Shown here piece after piece: positions 1 through 5,343 of a stretch of 8,999 nucleotides of DNA. The position numbers and the translations under genes are program-made. This DNA comes from JBCCRH01 sp039208045 (GTDB lineage: Bacteria > Bacteroidota > Bacteroidia > Chitinophagales > Saprospiraceae): the NCBI GenBank assembly GCA_039208045.1, contig JBCCRH010000249.1:1-8999 (forward strand), read 5' to 3'. A model generated the notes under the pieces. The model was not told the DNA's origin. It saw only the letters and a program-made list of their open reading frames with translations, and made no database searches. The stretch's first letter is position 1. Every line of letters starts with the position of its first letter.

Positions 1-56
1 AATTAATCCAACCTCCGCTATTCATTCATTTTTAACCTTTAAAACGCTAAATCATA

Positions 57-1691
57 ATGAGAAATAATAATTTAGTTTATCTATCGCTCTTGGTCGTTGC
101 AGGCTTTTTGGCTTGGTCGCCGCTGGCTGCTCAAGACTTAGGCTCTGAAGAAGTGGAAATTATCAAGGAATTTGACGCACGTCTTATCAAAACCCCACGC
201 TTAGGCTTGCGCCCTGATCTTCCACCACTAGACACTACCACCAAGCGCCAAACTTATAACATCCTCAATACTAATCTAGAAGTAGAATACCTGCCGCCAA
301 AGATTCGACCGATTGCCATGCGCCGCCAGAAATTGGCGGAGAGTTTTAACCACTATGTAAAGTTGGGCGGTGGCTTCCCGAGCATGTTTCTAGGAGAAGG
401 CTCCTTCAATTTAATTACCAAGAGCAATTTCGACTTGGGCCTCGATGTCAACCACCTTTCGGCCAATAACAACAATAGCTTGGAGAATCAGCGGTTTTCG
501 GGTACCAATGTCAAAGCTGATGGGACGTACTTTTTTGAAAAAGGCTTTGCCGTGAACGGCCGTGTCGGCTATACGCTCAACAATGAATATTTCTACGGCT
601 ATAATGAGCTGAGCGATACGCTGTCCTTCGATTCCGACAATGTGCGCCAGCGCTTTTCTATCTTTGATATCGGAGCCAGTATCTTCAATGGAGCACGTAC
701 GGTTGCTGATTTCAACTACTTTGCAGATGTCGATGCTTATTTTATGGAAGACAACTTCGCTGCGCGCGAAAATGGCTTTGACCTGCGCTTAGGAGGAACG
801 AAGTGGTTCTCCGAAAAACACCCGCTGACTATAGTCTTGCGAACGGATTTTACAAATTATAGAGATACCTCTGACCAGAACCTCAACAACTTCCATTTGC
901 AACCCAGCTTCACCTATCACGGCGAAACCTTTACTGCAAAAATCGGATTCAATTTAACGTCTAATGAGGATGATTTTTCCATCTTCCCAGAAGTGGAAGG
1001 GGCCGCCAAGATTATAGAAGGGTCACTCACTGCCTTTGTAGGGGCTACAGGTAATCTTCAGAAAAATAACCTGCGTAGCCTAAGCGCTTACAACCCCTAC
1101 ATTGAAACCCGACTCACGCTACAGAACTCTCGTTTTTATGACTTCTATGGAGGAGTACGGGGTACAGTCGAGGGAATCGATTACGATGCGCGAATAGGCT
1201 ATAAATCAGTAGAGAATCTTCCCTTATTCCTGTGGAATGGCGATAGTTCGATAGTTGCTTTCCGTACCTTGTACGACACCGCCAATATTGTCTACATCAA
1301 TGCCACAGTAACCGCTCCGCTCTTTGATGGCTTTGAGCTTGTCGGAAACCTTACTCAACGATTTTATTCCTTAGATCGAGAAGAAGACCCTTGGCATCTA
1401 CCCGCGCTTACCCTCAATTTTACAGGCATTTATACCACGCTAGAAGACAAACTCCGCCTCCGAGCAGACCTATTCTTCGAAAATGGCGTGCTGTTTCTAA
1501 ATACGGAAAGTAATGAATCTGAGACGCTCAATGCACTATTTGATGTGAGCATTGGCGCCGAGTATTTCTTTACCAAAAATATTGGGGCGTTCGCCCAAAT
1601 TAATAATCTCGCTAACAACGAGCGACAGCGCTGGAACCGCTACCCTATTTTGGGTACCAATGCGCTAGTCGGTATCACAGCAAAATTTTAG
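57..1691 (+). CDS. Outer-membrane beta-barrel protein, plug-less TonB-dependent receptor-like
   Basis: This 544-residue protein starts with a typical signal peptide (hydrophobic residues about 6-22, cleavage near AAQ/D at 26). Residues about 28-95 form a proline- and charge-rich periplasmic segment (KTPRLGL, DLPPLDTTTK, EYLPPKIRP). From about 100 to the end it alternates aromatic and polar residues in beta-strand fashion and closes with a terminal Phe (VGITAKF), the usual outer-membrane assembly signal. Near the end, NNLANNERQRW resembles the last strands of TonB-dependent receptors. I see no plug domain, carboxypeptidase-like domain or clear TonB box, and the length is well below that of a full receptor. 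It resembles a Bacteroidota family usually labelled 'TonB-dependent receptor', which in flavobacteria I recall lying next to a TPR protein. Substrate and role are unknown. The start is firm, since an in-frame TAA lies at 48-50. The 56 upstream bases are too few to judge operon membership. Barrel: confident; transport role: uncertain. Confidence 0.8.
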   Translation: MRNNNLVYLSLLVVAGFLAWSPLAAQDLGSEEVEIIKEFDARLIKTPRLGLRPDLPPLDTTTKRQTYNILNTNLEVEYLPPKIRPIAMRRQKLAESFNHYVKLGGGFPSMFLGEGSFNLITKSNFDLGLDVNHLSANNNNSLENQRFSGTNVKADGTYFFEKGFAVNGRVGYTLNNEYFYGYNELSDTLSFDSDNVRQRFSIFDIGASIFNGARTVADFNYFADVDAYFMEDNFAARENGFDLRLGGTKWFSEKHPLTIVLRTDFTNYRDTSDQNLNNFHLQPSFTYHGETFTAKIGFNLTSNEDDFSIFPEVEGAAKIIEGSLTAFVGATGNLQKNNLRSLSAYNPYIETRLTLQNSRFYDFYGGVRGTVEGIDYDARIGYKSVENLPLFLWNGDSSIVAFRTLYDTANIVYINATVTAPLFDGFELVGNLTQRFYSLDREEDPWHLPALTLNFTGIYTTLEDKLRLRADLFFENGVLFLNTESNESETLNALFDVSIGAEYFFTKNIGAFAQINNLANNERQRWNRYPILGTNALVGITAKF

Positions 1692-1698
1692 TCTTGCT

Positions 1699-1744
1699 AG
1701 AACTCAGCTTGGGCTACTCATCTCAGGCTGAGTTCTGCACTTTT
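1699..1744 (+). terminator. Rho-independent-like terminator after the barrel gene
   Basis: AGAACTCAGC (1699-1708) pairs perfectly with GCTGAGTTCT (1727-1736), giving a 10-bp stem with an 18-nt loop that begins 7 nt after the stop codon. A short T-run (1741-1744) follows after four bases. The run is short, so termination may be incomplete, but placement and stem strength fit. Confidence 0.6.
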
Positions 1745-1843
1745 ATCCAATTTGGCCTTCTTGCATTAGAGAAGAATAATATTCTGCAATTACAATGATC
1801 TGACATTTTTAGCACTATGCTTTGACTTTTCCACAGAAAAGAC

Positions 1844-1861
1844 TAACTTAACATTAAGTTA
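1844..1861. promoter_or_regulatory. 18-bp perfect inverted repeat upstream of the HTH gene
   Basis: TAACTTAA-CA-TTAAGTTA is a perfect 8+2+8 inverted repeat whose right end lies 69 bp before the start codon of the small HTH gene. The rest of 1692-1930 is AT-rich and holds only the terminator of the previous gene, so a regulatory site for the HTH gene is plausible. With no downstream T-run and an all-AT core apart from one G/C pair per arm, it fits a dimeric protein-binding site better than a terminator. Its binding partner is not known; autoregulation by the HTH protein is a guess. Confidence 0.4.
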
Positions 1862-1930
1862 AAATACCCCTCATTACCATTAGACAAACAAAAAGTTCTT
1901 TCCTATATTTTCTAACTAAATCATAGAATA

Positions 1931-2182
1931 ATGAATATTACCTTCGATGAATTGCGTAGCATCAAGCACCAACTACCTACCGGAAGTGTGAACCGTATTG
2001 CCACAGAGTTGGGCATGGATGCACAAACCATCAGAAATTATTTTGGAGCAAAAGATTATGAAGCGGGCAAGATTGCCGGAAAACACGTACAACCTGGTCC
2101 CAATGGGGGCATCGTTAATTTAAGAGACACCACCATTTTAGAAGTCGCCAAACGGATTATTAAAGAATCGGTGCCAAAGTAA
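1931..2182 (+). CDS. Small helix-turn-helix DNA-binding protein
   Basis: This is a complete 83-residue cytoplasmic protein with no signal peptide or membrane segment. Residues about 18-39 (GSVNRIATELGMDAQTIRNYFG) fit a helix-turn-helix: a first helix over the IATELG part, a turn at MD, and a recognition helix over AQTIRNYF. A glycine/proline-rich turn follows (QPGPNGG, 54-60), then a strand-like NLRDTTIL and a C-terminal amphipathic helix (EVAKRIIKES). I recall similar short proteins with the same GPxGG...DTTIL tail, annotated only as 'DNA-binding protein', widely in Bacteroidota; the family has no name I can give. The gene stands alone between two terminators, so it is probably its own transcription unit, and an inverted repeat at 1844-1861 may control it. 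Targets are unknown. It could also act as a nucleoid-associated or competence-type regulator, but nothing here tests that. Confidence 0.8.
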   Translation: MNITFDELRSIKHQLPTGSVNRIATELGMDAQTIRNYFGAKDYEAGKIAGKHVQPGPNGGIVNLRDTTILEVAKRIIKESVPK

Positions 2183-2199
2183 AGCCAATAAAAAAATAA

Positions 2200-2241
2200 T
2201 GGGCAATTGATGATTAACTTCAATTGCCCAGTTCTATTTTT
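2200..2241. terminator. Bidirectional terminator between convergent genes
   Basis: TGGGCAATTGA (2200-2210) pairs perfectly with TCAATTGCCCA (2220-2230), an 11-bp stem with a 9-nt loop. On the plus strand it is followed by TTTTT at 2237-2241. On the minus strand it is followed by a seven-base T-run (A-run 2190-2196 as written). It therefore can end both the HTH gene and the convergent methyltransferase gene. Confidence 0.85.
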
Positions 2242-2252
2242 AGTTATTATCC

Positions 2253-2978
2253 TTACATCTTCAGATAAAAATCCCCAGTCAAGCGAATATAATCCGCCGT
2301 CCAGTCGTTTCGAGCCGCTTTCTGAATGACCAAGCTTTCCTCTACCACCGCTTTTGGCGAACGCTCAAATTGTAGCAACAAACGCTCCACTCCTTTATCT
2401 ACTTTTGGCCGCACCTCCATTTTCTTAGTCAAATGCAAATTGTAGGTCGTTGCCAACTCGATAAACCGCAGTCCCTCTATATAGGGGAGAATCACCGCAA
2501 ACTTACCTGCTGGCGCCAACAACTTACGCACCGCAATCAACAAATCGCCATGTGGCAGCTTAACCGTATGCCGCACACTATTACGATCTTCCTTTACAGA
2601 AAAAGTACCTCCCGTAAAAAATGGCGGATTACTGACCACCAAATCATACGTCTCCGAACTCGACCGCGCATACTCCTGAATCGGCTGATTCAGCACTTCC
2701 AAGCGATCCGACCAAGGCACCTTTGCCATATTGGCCTTTGCCTGCTCACACGCTTTTTCATCAATTTCAACCGCCGCAATATGCAGCTCCTCCGTCCGCT
2801 GACCTAGCATAATAGCAATCAAACCCGTCCCCGTCCCTACATCTAGCGCCTTCTTTGCCCCCGCTACCTCCGCCCAAGCCCCTAGCAATACCCCATCTGT
2901 TCCTACCTTCATCGGACACTGATCCTGCTCAATCGTAAATTGCTTAAACTGAAAAGGCTTTACTTGTTGTTCTGTCAT
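2253..2978 (-). CDS. trmN6: tRNA1(Val) (adenine(37)-N6)-methyltransferase, TrmN6/YfiC family
   Basis: This 241-residue cytoplasmic class I SAM-dependent methyltransferase places an N6-methyl group on A37 of tRNA1(Val), by family. The fold's landmarks are in order: family-typical MKVGTDGVLLGAW at 23-35, motif I DVGTGTGLIA at 46-55 (SAM binding), acidic loop AVEID at 69-73 (ribose binding), and catalytic SNPPFF at 116-121, the NPPF form of the (N/D)PP(Y/F) motif of amino-N-methyltransferases. The length matches the E. coli YfiC family (about 245). The start is firm because an in-frame TAA lies three codons upstream. The gene stands alone; its 5' side runs directly into the GC-rich repeat at about 2989-3148, so its promoter must lie in or beyond that element. 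The related 16S and HemK/PrmC enzymes also carry NPP(Y/F), but the N-terminal VGTDG block favours TrmN6. Family call: confident; exact tRNA target: by homology only. Confidence 0.88.
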   Translation of the reverse strand: MTEQQVKPFQFKQFTIEQDQCPMKVGTDGVLLGAWAEVAGAKKALDVGTGTGLIAIMLGQRTEELHIAAVEIDEKACEQAKANMAKVPWSDRLEVLNQPIQEYARSSSETYDLVVSNPPFFTGGTFSVKEDRNSVRHTVKLPHGDLLIAVRKLLAPAGKFAVILPYIEGLRFIELATTYNLHLTKKMEVRPKVDKGVERLLLQFERSPKAVVEESLVIQKAARNDWTADYIRLTGDFYLKM

Positions 2979-2988
2979 AAGTTGTTAT

Positions 2989-3148
2989 TTTGGGCGTGCC
3001 CCCGATGGCTATCGGGGTCGCTACGCTTCGGGGCTCTCTATTCGTTCGGCTGGCGATCCAAGCAGATCCCTGTATTGATCGCCATCTGCCCGCTTAAGGC
3101 GGTCACCCCTACGCATCGCTCACGCACTAGCGCTCCTGTCGTATGTTT
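2989..3148. repeat. GC-rich structured intergenic element, probably a dispersed Bacteroidota repeat
   Basis: About 160 bp of GC-rich sequence sits sharply between AT-rich flanks. It opens with GGGCGTGCCC (2992-3001) and contains several perfect inverted repeats: CCCCGAT/ATCGGGG (3000-3006 and 3011-3017), TGGCGATC/GATCGCCA (3051-3058 and 3077-3084) and an overlapping, mutually exclusive GCAGAT/ATCTGC (3062-3067 and 3084-3089), plus CCGC/GCGG around 3090-3102. From memory, elements with a GGGCGTGCCC...CTATCGGGG...TACGC pattern occur many times between genes in Saprospirales and other Bacteroidota genomes. Only one copy is in this window, so repetition is not shown here. Open frames through it are not credible genes. 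Edges are judged by composition and uncertain by about 10 bp. Function unknown. Confidence 0.6.
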
Positions 3149-3186
3149 TAGTTAACAAAAAAAAGTAAACTAGGTTTTCCATATAT

Positions 3187-3222
3187 AAAAAGGGCAATCC
3201 ACCTAAGCGAACGGCCCTTTTT
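3187..3222 (-). terminator. Terminator of the receptor-lipoprotein operon
   Basis: AAAAAGGGC (3187-3195) pairs with GCCCTTTTT (3214-3222) over an 18-nt loop. Read on the minus strand it begins 45 nt after the lipoprotein stop codon and ends in a TTTTTATATAT tail. No plus-strand gene needs it, although the plus strand also has a T-run in its 3' arm. Confidence 0.75.
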
Positions 3223-3266
3223 GATTCTGTTGAGCTAGCTGAGCAAAGCTGAAGCCAGCACTCTAG

Positions 3267-5282
3267 CTACTCTATATCATTCAAGTTACGAATCAGCACC
3301 TGTGGCGTACCATTAAATTCTGAAACATATCCCGTAAGGTCAACAGCTCCAGAAGGAACACTGGCTGAAGAGAAAGAAGCGCTACCAAATGTAAATGTAT
3401 CTAATGATCCGGTGGCATCAGTAATACTAAGCACTCCGTCAAAGGTACTATTTCCAGAAAGTGTCACCCCTCGCAAAACAACAAGGGTAGATTCCCATTC
3501 ATCCTGATTAGCAATTACTTCCTGTACGGTCGCCTCCCGTGGTGTTGGTAGCGTACCGTTTCCAAAACTTACAGCATTAGTATTAGGCACTCCGTTTACT
3601 TGAAGCTGCCCTGCAAACTCCGAAAATTCCTGACCAGATACCACAACCTCTATATCTTCTCCTAAAGCAAAGCTATGAGGATCACTGAACCGAACGATAA
3701 TTCCCCCGCTTGCGTCTTGTATCACTAGGTTTTGATTGTTAATATTTCCAGCATTGAAATCTGAAATCACAACACCTCTAATCTTGCTACTTAGTGGAGC
3801 AGAAGCAGCGCCACCATTAAAGGCATTTCGCAAGGAAGCGATATCTACTATCTCTGGCTCTATAATCATTCCACCCACGATATCCGAAGGATCATTAATA
3901 ATAATTTGTGCTCCGTTGAAGTCGGAAACGATGGCCGTTACCATTACCTCTCCAGTAGGAACGGGGGAGTCTGCAAAAGTAGCTGGACCGCGCGTAAACA
4001 TCGTAATACTTCCGGTAGCATCCACCACATTTATGGCACCATTAAAAGTACCCCCGCCTGTAAGTTGTGCCATAGAAATACGTACAAAGGTAGATTCCCA
4101 AGCACTCTGATTTGTGATAATTTCAGCAACAGTAGCATCACGAGGGGTAGGCAGGGTTCCTGCCCCATTACTCTTCGCATTTCCAAGCGGGACATTATTT
4201 ACTTGAACCAGCCCATTGAAATCAGATAGTTCCTGTCCAGCAATATTGACCTCTATCTCTTCTCCTAGGTCAAAATCATGATCATCCGAAAAGCGTACCA
4301 CAATACCACCCGTGGCATCCTGTACAAACAAATTCAGACCTACTACATTAGCCGTATTCTTATCAGAAATGACGACGCCGACAATCTTCCGATCATTAGG
4401 CCCAATCGTAGTGCCCGTTGCGTACAGCTCACGTACATCCGCAATATCAATCGGATCGCCAGTCACCTCACCAGATTCACTGCAACGCTCCGCTTTTAAA
4501 TCTACATCATTCTCATCGCGCACCGTCAGCTGCTTGGTATCGTTAAACACACTCAAAATAGCTATCAACGAGCCATTTCCTTCTGGCGTCAGCTCCGCTG
4601 CAAAATCGGCAAAGCCACTTGTACGAACCAATATTTCTTGTCCATTACAATCAACAAGCGTGCGATTGAGTGAAAATTTATTGGCTGCATCTGCATAGGT
4701 CTCCCCTGCATCAGGTGCCAAAAACTCTACATTATCCAATTGGATGAGCGTGCTCAACTTCTCATCAAAAAAAGCAGCATTCTGCAATTGTGCCAAACTC
4801 ACCACCTCGGGCTCCAAAGGCTGATCAAAAGCGCCCCCAATAACAAATTCTTCAATCAAGTTCTCCTCAATTTGAGAATCAGGTGCTCCATTGATCTGAT
4901 ACGCTCCTGCAAAATCACCGATGTAAAGTCCTTGCAAACGCACAAATACTTCACGTCCAACCGGAAAGTCGCCATTGATGCCAATACGATTCAAACGGAG
5001 CAGCAAGCCCCCTGTCTCGTCCTGGATAGCAATCTGCTTGAAGTAATTACCAGACTCATCATCAGCAGCTACTACCCCTCTGATAATCAAGTCATCTTCA
5101 ATTAAAAAGTCGTTCTGCCCAATCGTATGTAGTGCCTTTACTTCTGCAATAGTAGTATTTGCCTGTAGATTGGGTAAGTCTGGGATGGCTGGCTCGTCGA
5201 ACTCAAAATCAACGCAGCCCCAAAAGCCAGTAAGTACCGCTAAAAGTGTGATGGGTACAAAAAATTTCTTTAATAAAGCCAT
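3267..5282 (-). CDS. DUF5689 surface-type lipoprotein with three internal OB-like repeats
   Basis: This 671-residue protein is a predicted lipoprotein: charged MALLKK, hydrophobic 7-21, and a lipobox-like FWGC with Cys23 as the lipidated residue. Four acidic residues follow closely (D25, E27, D29, E30), as in surface-export signals of Bacteroidota lipoproteins. Residues about 43-263 match DUF5689 as I know it (IAEVKAL, RGVVAADDESGNYF, IQDETGGLLLRL, VGREVFVRLQGLYIGDF). Two more related units follow at about 277-468 and 478-670, each with GVVISD, QDA(T/S)GGI(V/I)VRFSD, LGE(E/D)IEV, GTLPTPR(D/E)ATV, WEST and DATGS. Each unit seems to consist of two beta-barrel halves of OB-like pattern, so it may bind nucleic acid or another polymer; that is inference. 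Cys212 and Cys267 occur only near unit one. The gene lies 61 bp behind the TonB receptor gene on the same strand, so it probably acts with that receptor, perhaps in a SusD-like position. The start is firm (in-frame TAA five codons upstream). Confidence 0.85.
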   Translation of the reverse strand: MALLKKFFVPITLLAVLTGFWGCVDFEFDEPAIPDLPNLQANTTIAEVKALHTIGQNDFLIEDDLIIRGVVAADDESGNYFKQIAIQDETGGLLLRLNRIGINGDFPVGREVFVRLQGLYIGDFAGAYQINGAPDSQIEENLIEEFVIGGAFDQPLEPEVVSLAQLQNAAFFDEKLSTLIQLDNVEFLAPDAGETYADAANKFSLNRTLVDCNGQEILVRTSGFADFAAELTPEGNGSLIAILSVFNDTKQLTVRDENDVDLKAERCSESGEVTGDPIDIADVRELYATGTTIGPNDRKIVGVVISDKNTANVVGLNLFVQDATGGIVVRFSDDHDFDLGEEIEVNIAGQELSDFNGLVQVNNVPLGNAKSNGAGTLPTPRDATVAEIITNQSAWESTFVRISMAQLTGGGTFNGAINVVDATGSITMFTRGPATFADSPVPTGEVMVTAIVSDFNGAQIIINDPSDIVGGMIIEPEIVDIASLRNAFNGGAASAPLSSKIRGVVISDFNAGNINNQNLVIQDASGGIIVRFSDPHSFALGEDIEVVVSGQEFSEFAGQLQVNGVPNTNAVSFGNGTLPTPREATVQEVIANQDEWESTLVVLRGVTLSGNSTFDGVLSITDATGSLDTFTFGSASFSSASVPSGAVDLTGYVSEFNGTPQVLIRNLNDIE
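3273..4454 (-). repeat. Internal coding repeat: units 2 and 3 of the DUF5689 lipoprotein
   Basis: Codons for residues 277-468 (4454-3879) and 478-670 (3851-3273) encode two collinear units of about 190 residues that share most of their motifs, including the nearly identical GTLPTPR(D/E)ATV and QDA(T/S)GGI. The first unit (residues 43-263, 5156-4494) is collinear but much more diverged. This points to an early duplication followed by a later one of the C-terminal unit. DNA identity between units 2 and 3 is only partial by eye, so the later copy is not recent. Confidence 0.75.
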
Positions 5283-5310
5283 TATACTATAAGTTTATAA
5301 ATTAGTTCTT

Positions 5311-5328
5311 ACCAGGTCAACCCCTGGT
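5311..5328 (-). promoter_or_regulatory. Intercistronic hairpin between receptor and lipoprotein genes
   Basis: ACCAGG (5311-5316) and CCTGGT (5323-5328) form a 6-bp stem with a 6-nt loop, 16 nt after the receptor stop codon on the minus strand. There is no T-run after it, so it is not a full terminator. It could stabilise the receptor message or tune the receptor-to-lipoprotein ratio; it may also be chance. Confidence 0.3.
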
Positions 5329-5343
5329 CTTGAGGTTATTTGA

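Noticed and set aside
2940..3155. Plus-strand open frame of 71 codons through the GC-rich island
   Set aside because: It begins inside the trmN6 coding region on the other strand, is arginine- and serine-rich as expected from translating a GC-rich repeat, and shows no recognisable domain.
3223..3266. AGCTAGCT-centred hairpin just after the lipoprotein stop
   Set aside because: Stem is short and imperfect and lacks a T-run; the stem-loop at 3187-3222 explains termination better.
3736..5105. Several plus-strand open frames of 70-130 codons opposite the lipoprotein gene
   Set aside because: They lie antisense to a clear 671-codon gene, overlap each other, and have no family motifs or promoter-like context; they follow from the codon use of the repeat units.
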